From assembly GCA_024529925.1 (NCBI GenBank), contig JAFEUB010001801.1, forward strand, positions 62,001-126,000: a DNA stretch of 64,000 nucleotides, in the 5' to 3' direction. The number at the start of each line of letters is the position of its first letter. Positions within the stretch are counted from its first letter, which is position 1. The notes below the pieces were generated by a model that was not told the origin of the DNA, did not search any database, and was given only the letters and a program-made list of their open reading frames with translations. This stretch comes from Ophthalmolycus amberensis (lineage: Eukaryota > Chordata > Actinopteri > Perciformes > Zoarcidae). Below, piece after piece: positions 47,535-60,041 of this stretch. The position numbers were made by a program, and so were the translations under genes.

Positions 47535-48414
47535 CTATTTATTTATTCATGCTAAACTTGCACGAATAAACACGTGTAAACAAAATGTTTTGTAGTATTT
47601 CTCAATTCTCAGTGAGATCAAGTTCCACCAAAACTATGTAAATGCTGCCAGTTACTAACTGAAATGGGTAGGCTAGCTGCCTTTGTAATAAAAGTAATGA
47701 ATGTGATTTTTGTTTTGGAAAAACAATGATTTTTGGAAGTTGTGAATCGATTCAGACTCTTAGAAGATCAGAATCTCTGTTACATAATCAATAATAACGT
47801 GTTATGGATTATTCAGCAACTAGCCTGTTTCTCTGTTCATGGTTAAGTTAAAATATTTCATGGATCTAACCTTTTTTTTTTTTTTTTTTTTCACCAAAGG
47901 TATTAGAGCAGCAAAGGTTGAGTCATGAAGGCAAACGTAGGCCCTGATGACACTTGTCACACTCACATATACTCAGAGCCTGATTGTAATTATCGTCTTC
48001 ACGCCCTCTCGGCTCACCTTGTCACCGCTTCCAATTAGCATGCGTCTACATCAAGAAAGGGAAGTCTATCGAAGGACGACACCGAAAATATAATCAGTGC
48101 CGTCGTAGTCGAGTTCAGCACTTGTCACTGACACAAACAAACACACACACACTGTGTTAAACTACAGATACAAGTTGAAGGAAATTCTCTTTCCCATTTG
48201 TAAAATTAGCTTTTTTTCCTTAAATTCTTTTTTTGTATTCTTGATTTTTAGGTAATCTTATGAATGTTTTTGTACTTAATGTAAATGGACTGTGTGTATT
48301 TATATGAAATACATATATATGCAAATAAAATAACACAAGGGGTAACTTATTAGCCTTCTTTCGGTTACTAAAATGCTAGCGCTGACACCCACCGCGTGCC
48401 CTGCTCTATGATGA

Positions 48415-48512
48415 CAGTAATAAGTGCTCGAGGTACTAGTGATTACAGTAGTGGTAATGATAGTAATATCGTAGCAGTAGCATCTGTAATGGTACCAATA
48501 GCGGTAGCAGAG
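48415..48512. repeat. Degenerate GTA/GTAAT-type low-complexity region
   Basis: Many imperfect GTA and RTA triplets (for example GTAGTGGTAATGATAGTA) suggest an old, eroded trinucleotide repeat. Open frames through it show only Val/Ser/Ala-type strings from the repeat. Confidence 0.55.
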
Positions 48513-49270
48513 GCAAACATCTGCTTTCTCCTCAGTAACCATTTGAATACAATCATCCTAAAAAAGATGTGCATGAGCCAGTGAAAGAATGGCACTTCAC
48601 TGCTCTCCGTGGTGCTTATCTCTGCTCGTATAGTTGTGGATATTGTCACATGAACACTTGAAGACACGGGTGCTCCACTAATATGAATGGCAGACTTGCT
48701 TTCGGCCTAGATCCAATACATTATGATGCAGCACATCATTTAAATTGTGTGGGTGATACATTCTATAATACTGTAGAATATGATATATATATGTTCTCGG
48801 TGGACACAGAAGTGGAATAAACCAGACACAGAAGCACCGCATGCCGCTGTGGCAGCATTTAAAGAGCCGCCTTGACTTCAAAAGCTTCCTTTTACAGGGA
48901 CACTTTGTCCTGGACGATATAGGGTCTCGCTCGCCCCTTCCTCACAGACTTCCATCAGACGTTAAGGCAATTGAACCTGTCATCATGTACACACTAGAGC
49001 TGGAGAAGAAGGTGCCAACTACAGACCAGAGGGGATCTGTGTAACTCTGTCTTCCTCCATTCCTCTGGTGTGGACAAAAACATTTTAGGATAAAGCACAC
49101 GGGGTTATGGCAGTCTTAGGTATCAACTGCTTCCTGACAGGAAGCTTGATGTGATGTGAACATATAAATAAAAACATTTCAAAATGGTCACAATTACAAT
49201 TTGTAAATATTTAGTTTCTGTGTAATTAGAAGTTATTCATGAATATTAGGATCTTTGTGTAACTGAGTGG

Positions 49271-49490
49271 AGGTGGCTGTGTCTCAGAAAAGCAGAGCGG
49301 GTCATCCACTAATCAGAAGGTCGGCGGTTCGAGTCCCTCCCATATACTGTGTGATTGTGTGTGTAAATGAGCATTTAGTTTAGCACCCGGTGAAGCAGCC
49401 TCTGCTATCGGTGTGTGAATGGGTGAATTTTGGAAAGTAGTGTAAAGTGCTTTGAGTGGTTGAACGACTACAAAGTCCATTTCCTGTTAA
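49271..49490 (+). mobile_element. tRNA-derived SINE
   Basis: The 5' part has a tRNA-like head: GGTGGCTGTGTCTCAG with AGAGCGGGTC in the A-box region, then GTCGGCGGTTCGAGTCC carrying a B box at 49326-49336. The rest matches the body of common fish tRNA-SINEs (GCAGCCTCTGCTATCGGTGT, GTGAATGGGTGAAT, AGTGTAAAGTGCTTTGAGTG). The middle section is shorter than the copies I remember, and the tail ends near 49490. It is not a tRNA gene: the clover-leaf cannot close and the element body follows directly. Confidence 0.85.
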
Positions 49491-50169
49491 TGTGAAAGCC
49501 TTGGAACGAGTTTGAACAATACACATTAACTAACAAGCTAAATCTTTTCAGTGAAATTATACGTCCAAATAAGTACCCGGTCCAGTGGAGCTGCACAGTT
49601 CAATCTGTTCTACAGGCTCTACCTAGTGCAGTCATTCTCAGGGGGGAAAAGCATGATAACAAAATGAACATTTTGGAATGTGTCGTTAGAAAAACACTTC
49701 TTGGAGATTTGTTTTTTTGTGTATTTCAGCCTATACAAGCCGCTAAGCTCTTTAGAATGATTCTCGTTACACACACTAGAGGTTTTAATCCGAGTGCACG
49801 GGGATGAAGTTAAAACATGATAATGCAGGGATTACTCTCACCACAGTCGCACTCCTTTGACCAAAACAAGCCCTTTTTGTTAAATGGACATATTTACTTG
49901 ATTAGCCTTCAGCTAAGTCACGTTAAAGCCACAGCAAAGTCTGCTAGGAAGGACCAGGTGCAGGAGGGGATAACGGGGAATTCCCATCGGCAAATAGCGA
50001 TAGCAGGGAAGATGCAACATTTGTATCAGATGAACAAGGCGTTAAAGCTAGAATTAAAGCTACAGCATGCAACTTGATGCTTTCAGGCACTTTGTGTATC
50101 AGTTCCCACTATCAACCCCCTCAGTTGGTCAAGTTCCCACTCCTCCACTCGTCACTCAACTGGTTGGGT

Positions 50170-50182
50170 GGGGGGGGGGGGG
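50170..50182. repeat. Poly-G tract, 13 bases
   Basis: Thirteen consecutive G, intronic, followed by GT-rich sequence at about 50281-50306. Confidence 0.9.
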
Positions 50183-50544
50183 TTGGTGAGGCAAACAGCA
50201 TAGATGAAGCCATCAAAGGTGTTGGAGAAGCAGCCAATCAGAAAGCAACGTGGACGTTCGTATGGTTTCTGAACGGCTCCTGTGTGGGTGGGTGTGTGTG
50301 TGTGTTTTTGCCGTTGTTCACCAAGTGATCAACTGCTCATATGGATCAGAAAGCTTGGAACAAATTCATTGCGATACAAAATGCTGTTTAAATGATTTGC
50401 GTATCAAGTAGTCAGCTCACAGTGTTCACTTTGAGTCTTTTCATACGGGATGGTACATGTTGAATATTTAAAAACTACAGTAATTCTATTTCTTTACTCC
50501 CTTGTTATTTCACTTTTAGGACTCCTCTGTGTTCCGGCTGGCCA

Positions 50545-50573
50545 GCAGCTGCTGCTGCTGCTGCTGCTGCTGC
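50545..50573. repeat. (GCT/AGC)n trinucleotide repeat
   Basis: About nine CTG/CAG units. On the minus strand one frame gives an alanine run, but no coding context surrounds it, so it is treated as an intronic microsatellite. Confidence 0.93.
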
Positions 50574-53500
50574 ACACGCAGAATTCATGACGGTTACAAT
50601 AAAGTCATTTTCTCTCAGAGTGAAATGTATTCTCCTCGGAGCTAATGACCAACTGCCAAAAACGAGCCAACGAGATGCAGCGGGGCGACTCGGGTTTCCT
50701 TCTTCTACAGAGGCAACGTGATGGAGACAGAAGAGGTGGAGGAAAGCACCTGGGGTTGAAGCCACGTTTGAAACAGCTGTACTGTATTTGGAAAACAGTC
50801 GATATAATTCAGTAACAAGCGAAGCTGTCCTCATTACGTTAAGATTCATGTAATAAACACACAAATGCCAATTAGATGGTAATCTGCATGAAAATAAAGG
50901 AAAACACAACAACATCCGGTTATAATAATCATCCGCTTATTGTCGATTGGCCCCGGGATGACGTGATCACTGGAAAACCATTCAGAAACAATTGCAGGCA
51001 AACAGCGGGAGGTGAAATTAATTTGCTGCATAATTTTAGGCTGACATTTTGTAGCCTCATTGTGCTGAATATATTCAAGACTTTCACAGATCTTTGTTTT
51101 TTTCCATCATCTCAACATTCCAGCTTATCAATTCAATATCAAACAATGTCCAGCTCAACTGCATTCACTATTTTATTCTTTACACTCCCGGTGTCATCGC
51201 CCACAGCTTTTAAAACATACCCACGCCACTCAAAACTGCATCTGCAGCAGAAAGGCCGGTGGGAGTCCTGCGTTAATGCAAACCTGGGCCGATAGGGCGG
51301 GCACTTAATTCTGGAAGCAAAAAACTGAGGAGAATTTCCTGCAACCGCCTCGTACAGAGAACTAAGCAGCGTAACGGGAATGACTCATTACACATTTAAT
51401 GTCGTGTTTACATGTTGCTATTCTGAGCACTAGGTCTTTGTGTGAGTAAGGAATCACGGAAACTGCTTGTTTGTATTGAAGAGGGAAAAAAAAGTGGACA
51501 AGTACAAGTTGTACGAGGAAGTACAGTAACATTCTTCCAGAGAGAGGTCCGTTGGTTGGTTTGTTGTCGGACAAATATAGTTTTGTCTTTTCAGGAAGTA
51601 ATCAAGTAGCACTCCTAAAGACTTAGAAGCATGTGGACTGATAACCATAAATGCAAAATTTAACCAAACATCTTTTGTTTTACTGGCTTTAAAAACCCAG
51701 AGGAACCCAGAGGATGCAACATGCACCCGTTTATGAAACAGACTTAAACTGACCTATAGGTAGCCAGTTTGTTGCACACCAAACTCAACATGTAGGGGAT
51801 TTGCAGAGCTGTGCTGTACCGGCTTCCAGAATAACTATACATAAAGATGTCTTCTATCTTCAACAACACTATCGCAACATTGTCCATTGGTGGGTGATGT
51901 TACAGCATGTGTGCCCTAAAATGAGCTCCGTCTGTATTGATTTCAACAGAATACTGCTGATCATTGAGCGTCATTATCTACATTCATGCATCTTTTAAAC
52001 ATGTTTTTGGTAATATTGCCCTCCACAGTCAAATCGACAGTCTGTACTTGAAAAGCAGAGTCAGACTGTAGTGATGATGTCATCAACAGACAAATCCTGG
52101 AGCTGCTTCACAGACAGTGAATAATGACACAAATCCCGGGACGCCATGGCAGCACCCATGGTGATGTGACTGGGACGTCTTCTGAATCACAGCTGAAAGC
52201 CCGTCGCTGGGATGAAACTCATTTGGATGCAATATTTAAAAGAGAAAATCCTCTGAGCCCACAGCGTCACTCATTAATTCAGTCTCGCTGGATGAGCTCC
52301 AAAAAGGTCACCTGATGACATCACGATCCAGGTCTGGGTGCTCAGCTTTGCAGCAAAGGGAGGCGCTGTGTTTATAGGTACTGAATTTGCTGAATATAAT
52401 GTGAGCTCTGTTTCGAGTGGGATTTCTCTGCAACATTGTTTTCAGGTGGTATCAAAGAGCAGCTTCTCCACACTCGTTTACACAGCTGATGGGCCTCAGA
52501 ACGCCATCTATTGCGCCGGGAAGGTGCTTTGAAATGGTTTGATTAAATGGAAAACCTTTTTATATTTCTAATAGGCTCAAAAAATCCCATAAACAAAATA
52601 CACAACATTAAGATGGATGTTAATGACCAGTTCCATTAAATACCACCAGGCCAATCACGAGGTAGAGACAACGTTCGGATCTAGTGACACAAAATGCATC
52701 GTCTAAGAAGTGATGTGGGAGACAACTCTGCGCTCCGAAGCGCGTCTTGAAGAAATATGACCCTGAATACATTAAATGTGGATTCATAATGGCAGCCAGT
52801 GATGGGTGAGGGGAAGCCGAATATTTATTTTGCTCATTACAGGTGGCATTGGCATAACACTTATTTATGGCCCAGTTTATACTTCCTCCGTTTTTTTCCC
52901 CTCATTTATTTGGAAAGGTTATCCTCAGAATTATATATTACCAATCAGAGGTGGGCCTTCAATTAAAAAGAGGTTGAGGAGTCTTATTCAGCGTCAGCTG
53001 CAGTCTGACGTTGATGAGAAAGACGTGACGGCATTCTGCATCCGACCTAACGAGAGCAACGGGCGTCTTCCTGATCACTGCGTTATTGTCTCAAGCATAC
53101 AATCACATGAGAGGAACAATGGTGGCTATCAGCATTCCCAAGAGAGATGGCATCATAACAATCCTCCACTGAGTGTGAAGACAGCCTGTGTAACCCCTTA
53201 CAACAATAGCCAATCCAAACTCCAGGGACGAGGTCTATTCAAATAGGGTCACTGATGGTTATCCAAATGAGTAATTGGGGTAAACACTTTATTATTTGGT
53301 CTTTAGGAAATATGCCATGTGATAACCGTCAGTGCTAAAGCCTCAGTGAGCTTCTTGGGGTTGGTGCGTCCATGTATCTGCTCACTGCTACTCTTTGATG
53401 CTTAATCGTCCAGTCAGCCGGAGAGGACGTCTAGAAGTTTGTGTCAGATCGCCCCCCAAAACCTCGCAAATTGGAGCGAAAGTGTGAACTGGGCGGTCGC

Positions 53501-54344
53501 TTCTGTCGCTTGAAACAGAGACAATTACGGCTGTGTGTTTGTTTTTTGTAGCCTCTGCCGTACGTCTTCACAACAAGAAAACCACAAAGAAAAACGTTCG
53601 GCCGCTGAAAAAATGGTTCTCCCACACCCTCGGACTAGTTAGTGTGTGTTAGAAGAGATCCGCCACCGTCTCCCACGCGGAGACAGGAGAGACGACTCCT
53701 GCCCACGCTTCACCGGCACACATTCACAGAGAATGGCTACTGCTGATACAAACAAAATGTTTAAAAAGTCACACAAAACAGGTGGAATTCCTGGATATGA
53801 GAGCATATTCTCTAACTCCGTCCTCGTACCTGACATTCAGCCGGCTGCTGCAGTTGAGGCGAGCGATGTGTGACTGCTCAGAGGCGGCTTCCTGTTCGTT
53901 GTTTGAACGGTTTGTTCGTCTCCGTATCTCCTTCGTCGCAAGCGACGTCCCAGAAACTGCTGACCCGATTTTGACAAAAGTGATGCGTCTTCTTCCTAAG
54001 AACCAGCGTTTCACTAAAATTACAATGATCCCTCTAAAGGGCCCCGCTGCAAATAAGGGAGATCATATGGCCCGTCTTGTATGACACACCATCGTGAATC
54101 GTTGCGTTTCGCCATGAGGCATTTCCCCAAACTGACACCACCAATTGTGTTTTTCCAGATTTTAAGGAAAGTGGATGTTGCCAATGTTGCCGCTTGAACG
54201 CGTTCTCAAAAGGGACATACTCACCCTTCGTCCACTTTCATAAAAAGTGCAATATCATTGCGATGCTCGAGCTGAGGTCTAATTGAATTGATGACGTGAC
54301 AGACGAAGAATTAAGCTCCCTTGATCCCTGACGACACCCTCAAT

Positions 54345-55596
54345 TAGGGGTGTCACGGATCACAAACCTCACGGTTCGGTTCGGATCACGGTTCAGGAGT
54401 CACGGTTCGGATCATTTTTCGGATCAACAAAGAAAAGGGGAGGAGACAAATATAACTTTGCTTTCCATTTATTAATTAAAGAACTTCAAGAACACTTAAA
54501 GCAAAGAACTTTGGGCTATAGTCTTACATGAAAACAAAAATATTGAAGATGTCCAATTTGAAACAAAATGAAATAAATAAATAAAAATAAAATATTCAAG
54601 AATACTCAATTCTGATATCCTCATCCTTTCATCAATACTGAAAGAAAGAAACAGCCAGTGAGCTAGCTTCCACTGTTTACACTGAACTGAACTGCTCGGC
54701 AACAACTTGGGTCTATGTTTACTTCCCGTCAGGTTATGTCATTCAAATACACAATAATGTTTACCATTACTGTGACATTATTTTCAAAAAGATGAGAATA
54801 TCTCCATTGTCTGGGGAGAGGGTAGACCTTTCTGTGGTGACTGGAATATTATTGGGCCTGTCTAGCTTCACTCTGATACTTCTGTCAGCACCTGCCCCAG
54901 GTGTGTGTGTGTGTGACTCTCACAGAGGGGGCGTGTCTACAGCGCCGGACTAAGAATCACTCCGCCGTGGTGAAAGCAGTCTCTACAGTCTTTTCCTTCT
55001 CATAGAGGCGTGGAACAGCTTCACACTGGTGGGTGCGTGAGTGGATTTCGTAGCGTGGCTCAAGCATTTTAACCAGATTTAGAAATCCTTTGTTTTCTAC
55101 AACGGAGTGTCCCCCGTCGCTGACAGACGGGATGGTGGCTCTTCATATGTGTGGACATGCCGATGTTTTGCCGTTGTCGTGTGTCTTTCTCTTTAAATAA
55201 CGCCTACATACCGTAACGCTTTGTCCACCACCCTCATCCGTCATTATACGTTACAGGGAAGACAAAATGCGCCCAAACTTGCGACTTAAATGACGCCGCG
55301 GCTTCTGACGTTCCTCCGCTCGCCATGACTTCACCGTTAAATGCTTCTAAGCTGCTCCGTTCACGTGAACACACTACTGCTTTATATCTGTTCACTGACA
55401 CTCTGCATTGATATTCGGGGACATGTTACTTGAAAAGGAACAGCAGCAGTAGAACTTTATTACACACTATGATGATTACGCTGTAAAAAAAAAAAAGAAA
55501 AAAAATACTCGATTGATCCGCGGTTCACGAGTGATCCGAACCGTGAGGGGTGATCCGAACGGATCACGGATCGATCCGTGATCCGTGACACCACTA
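54345..55596. mobile_element. Non-autonomous hAT element, 1,252 bp
   Basis: The ends are TAGGGGTGTCACGGATCACA at left and, in reverse complement, TAGTGGTGTCACGGATCACG at right, a long terminal inverted repeat. The flanks show a perfect 8-bp target duplication, CCCTCAAT, at 54337-54344 and 55597-55604. The subterminal zones carry many CGGTTCGG and GGATCACG words on opposing strands. The interior has no transposase frame, only a GT repeat (54901-54915) and an A-rich run near 55485. A clear hAT insertion; the perfect duplication suggests relative youth. Confidence 0.93.
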
Positions 55597-56568
55597 CCCT
55601 CAATAGATCCTTGAAGAGAGATAATGATTAACACACTGAGATGAAGCGGTGTGGACACAGTGGTTCTGTGCGGTGCCCTATGCTGACTTCAGTGAGTCTC
55701 CGGACGCACAATTATCTTTTCCTGTACGTTTTTTTGTTCCTCCTTTCTACCGCCGAGCATAGCTGTCTTCGAAGTCTCTTGCTACCACTTTTCACCCCTC
55801 AGTGGTTTTAATTGTCCTGATGACCTCAATCAAAAGGCAATTACCAAAGAGAAGAGCAGCGCAGGCAATTATTGTGTTCAACACGAGATAGAGCACACCT
55901 GAGCGGAGCGAGAACCTGTTCACGGCGGTGAAATTACACGTGCCGCCAGTGACGGCTGTCGCAGTGAAGACGTGAGCGTGAAGAAAGTGTGCCTGAAATT
56001 CTTATGTGTCCTCAGAGAAGACACTGACACTTCAAAGCCCAATGAGCAAGGTGCTACTGTTTGAAGCGGCGCACGTGAAGCTATGCGGAGGAATTCAGGG
56101 CAAGCCGAGATGAGTCGGAAAAATAGGTTAAGACGGACTGCGAGCGTACGGACACTTCTGCTCTGCTATAAAGTAACTGAATCGAATTGTCTCAGAATTT
56201 GAGAAATCCTCTGGACATTACTTTGCAGTCCACCAATTATTGGCACTGAAGTAAAAATGAGGCCTAGTCCATGAAGCTAAATCCTCATGCAATGCTTTGT
56301 GAGGTTGTTGAAACCCATTATTGTTTCGGGAATTGATGCAGGGATGCACACGGAGGCTGCTGGAAGGAAGGAATTGTTCTGGACTGAGAGAGGAGGAAGC
56401 CACAGAAGTGTTCATCATATCTGCAGCTGCTGGGGATTATGGGAAGGGAATTCTGCGGCCAAATCCACGTCACAAACAAATACAAAAAAATCACTAACAC
56501 TTTCTAATGTGTATAAACCCACCTATAATATCTGATAGTCTGCTTAGTGAACCGTAAAGGTCTGGCTA

Positions 56569-57074
56569 TAAGCACTCAAAAATGTTCATAATGCTTCATA
56601 AAGCATTATATAATGACTTATAAAGGCACGTTTGATAAAACTTATAGTTGTTGGTTTTTGCAAGGATCATAATGTATTATAATTCCTGCAATTGTACAAT
56701 ATTATAATTACTGTTATAATGCATTATAATGCGACTTTAAGTCATTGAAAGGTGTTTGCTTTAAGCAAATTAAAAAATTAAAAAAGATCAACTATATGAT
56801 AGAATAACATGCAAAACATTGCAAAATTAATTTGTACTTTACTTAAAGCAAACAATGACCACTTAGACTAACTTATAAACATCATATTGCATTATAACAA
56901 TGATTATAATGTATAACAACTCAGGGAATTATACTATGATCCGTGCAAAAGAAAATGTCTGAGTGACCAATTATGAAGTATTATGATACTTGACCTTGTG
57001 AATAATAATAAAATGCTTTATAATGTGAATAATGCTTACTGTTATAAAGCAGTATGAATATGTATGAGTGCTTA
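56569..57074. mobile_element. AT-rich TIR element (MITE), 506 bp
   Basis: The left end TAAGCACTCAAAAATGTTCA and the right end in reverse complement TAAGCACTCATACATATTCA continue as matching sequence for about 32 bases (...TAATGCTTCATA versus ...TACTGCTTTATA). The interior is filled with CATTATAA/TTATAATG words on both strands, so the whole block is foldback-prone. No ORF. The superfamily is unclear: possible TA or TTAA target sites are ambiguous because the flanks are AT-rich. Confidence 0.75.
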
Positions 57075-59066
57075 ACGTTAGTTATAACACATTTTGGATT
57101 CCTGTTGAGTTAGACTTTTAATGTCTGTGTGAATGTCTCGTCTTCTCTTCCATCCGGTCTTTTGCGACCACTAAAAACCATTTGGCCAAAAACAACCAAG
57201 TGATTTATTGATACTGATGCACCCTTTCAGCGTTCTTCCACTCACCCCTCTCTCCCAAACAATGCACGATACTATTTTCTTAGAAATAACGAGGATGTCA
57301 AGTCACTTTAGCGTCGGATTCCCTGCAGAGGCCACCGAGGGGATTACACAGACCTGAGGGAGAGACGGTTGAGCACATCACCGTGAAGCATTTAAAGGTT
57401 GAATAGCGGCATGCAAATGATGCATCCAGCTGGTTCACCATGGCTCGTGAATCCAAGTGTTGTCCCCAAAACATAAGCAAAGGTAAGCAGGTGAACCTTT
57501 CTGTTTTTATGTACAGTAAGTGCAAATATAGATGCTGGCAGCAGCAACGCTAGCTGTCCAGAGAAATTGATACGACTGAGAAACAGCACACCAAGCCACT
57601 GTCACAAGTATAAAGCTCATTTCAAATTACAATACAACACTCGGACAGCTTTGTTTCAACACAGTCAGTTTAACATCGATTCACATTTTTCCACCAGCAT
57701 ATTTTTTTACATTATAATGCTATTGATAGGAAATGTGATACTTAAATAAGCAAGTAAGTGGACCGAGGCTTTATCTCTAGATGTGAAAGCGATCAATAAG
57801 CCTTGGATGAAAAGTTTCTTTGGAGCCGACTGTGGCTGAGTCATGCTGGTGCACCCAACCCACACCATGTTTGTTACGGCAGGGCAACTCTGTGCTTTTT
57901 CCTTTGTAAACGCAAGCGCTATAACAACATGCCCACCGAATATCAGGGCTTGCTCTGCATATTGTAGAGATTTGGAATTCAAATTGAGTTTAGAATTTGA
58001 CAAACTGGTCAGTAAATGTGTTAGCACCTGAAGACGAAGTCCTTCCTTAGTGCATGCTTGTTGGACACAAACATGTGTTGTCTAATTGACTGACCGCGTG
58101 TTGTTTCTGTCACTAAGACACCATGTTTAGTCAAACCTAAATAGTGAAGGCAGCAGCTTGCAGAGGGCTTAGCGGACGTACAGACCAGACAGTAAAAGTT
58201 GGCTGCAAGAACACGTTCATATTCATATCTTAACTTTCTCATACCTTTTTTTTTTACACTTAATTAAAGATTAATGCCAGTGGTAAATGTCCGTGCGTTC
58301 AAGAGAATTGCATAATTAATGGCCCAATAAGACCGTATACTGTAAGCATGTACGTCCCATATGTCCTACATTAAAGTCCTGCTTTTGGAGATCAATAAAA
58401 GGAATGTCTTTCATTTTTAACAGCGTCAGCAGCAGAATTAAGGGACCCGAAGACAAATAACTAGCGCTGGTAACGCCGTGTCACCTGAGAGTCGTACCGT
58501 CACTGAAATTAAGAAGAAACGGTTCAATATAAAAAGCCGCAGAAAGTCGATCAATGACTTCAACAGGAGGGGGTCAAATCATTTTAACATGTAAGTAATT
58601 ATTGTAGTGTTATATAATATCATCAAAAGCCAATTCAAATGAATGGTGAAACTGTATGATTGTGAATAAATATTAGCCTTTAATTGGAATTGCATAGTCA
58701 AACAGGATAAAGTAAAACAATAGAAAAGGTCAACATAATTACATAAATGATTAAACAAAATCATTTTAATCTATTTCGATGGTTTTGAAACTCAAAATTG
58801 CTTCAACTTAATGAAATATATACAATATAACAGTGAATAACTTGAATATCAGCCGACTCCTACAACCGGTCTAAAGCACGAAGTGGTGTTCGTCAGAGTA
58901 AACTTAAAATACGAGAACATTGGTGGATTTGGCTCTAGTTCTCCTAAATCACTCATACAACCACTTAAAAACAAATCCGTTCTTACGAGTGGTTTCGGCA
59001 CGAGGCCCATTATGGCAAGATTAACTGTATCGATGGCAAACATAGCTGTTTGATTTCCATACAAGT

Positions 59067-60041
59067 ACCATCCATCCATCCATCCATTTTCCTCCGCTTA
59101 TCCGGGGTCGGGTGGCGGTGGCAGCAGGCTGACCCAGACCTCCCTCTCACCGGCAACATGTTCCAGCTCATTCTGGGGGATCCCGAGGCGTTCCCAGGCC
59201 AGCTGGGAGATATAATCCCTCCAGCGTGTTCTGGGTCTTCCCCGGGGTCTCTTCCCAGTTGGACGTGCCTGGAAAACCTCCAGTGGGAGGCGTCCAGGAG
59301 GCATCCTAATTAGATGCCCGAACCACCTCAGCTGTCTCCTTTCGACGCGAAGGAGTAGCGGCTCGACTCCAAGCTCCCTCCTGATGACCGAGCTCCTTAC
59401 CCTATCTCTAAGGCTGAGCCCGGCCACCCTACGGAGGAAGCTCATTTCGGCCGCTTGTAGCCGCGACCTTGTCCTTTCGGTCACGACCCAGGGTTCGTGA
59501 CCATAGGTAAGGGTCGGAACGTAGACCGAGTGGTAAATTGAGAGCTTTGCCTTCCGGCTCAGCTCCCTCTTCACCAAGACGGTCCGGTGGAGCGCCTGCT
59601 TTACTGCTGCAGCCGCACCGATCCGCCTGTCGATCTCCCGCTCCATCTTACCCTCACTCATGAACAAGACCCCGAGATACTTGAACTCCTTCGCTTGAGG
59701 TAGGCACTCCGTCCCCACCTGGAGGGAGAAATCCACCGGTTTCTGGCAGAGAACCATGGCCTCAGATTTGGAGGTGCTAACTCTCATCCCCGCCGCTTCA
59801 CACTCGGCTGCAAACCGCCCCATGCTGGAGGTCATGATCCGAGGAGGCTAACAGGACTACATCATCTGCAAACAGCAGAGAGGCGATCCCGAGACCCCCG
59901 AACCTGACGTTCGCCGCCCCCTGACGCTGCGCCTAGATATCCTGTCCATGAAAGTCACGAACAGGACCGGTGACAAAGGGCAGCCCTGGCGGAGGCCAAC
60001 ACCCACCGGGAACGTGTCTGACTTATTGCCGAGAATGCGGA
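59067..60041 (-). mobile_element. Rex3-like (RTE clade) LINE fragment
   Basis: On the minus strand the element ends CCCCGGATAAGCGGAGGAAA followed by (ATGG)n, matching the GATG-type tail known for Rex3. The coding part holds the C-terminal half of the reverse transcriptase. The 5' border near 60041 is where recognisable similarity (GACAAAGGGCAGCCCTGGCG on the plus strand) stops, so it is strongly 5'-truncated. Its GC-rich composition stands out from the AT-rich flanks, as expected for these elements. Confidence 0.88.
59098..59890 (-). pseudogene. Rex3-type reverse transcriptase C-terminal part, frameshifted
   Basis: The catalytic motif FADDVVLLAS is readable at 59872 downward (FADD codons 59861-59872). 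The frame then breaks near 59835-59845, and a clean 245-codon frame continues to the stop at 59098: RFAAECEAAGMRVSTSKSEA, KEFKYLGVLF, VPTLTYGHEPWVVTERTRSR, and the end LAWERLGIPQNELEHVAGER. These are typical RT thumb and C-terminal blocks of Rex3/RTE-like elements. The upstream RT motifs and the endonuclease are absent. Confidence 0.87.

Noticed and set aside
49271..49345. Possible tRNA gene (A- and B-box-like sequence)
   Set aside because: The sequence continues directly into the conserved body of a fish SINE and cannot form a proper clover-leaf.
50505..50915. Minus-strand frame with an alanine run
   Set aside because: The alanine run is the translation of the CTG/CAG microsatellite; the rest has no coding signal.
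52806..53246. 146-codon plus-strand frame
   Set aside because: No homology recognised, no splice context, mixed composition; left as chance.
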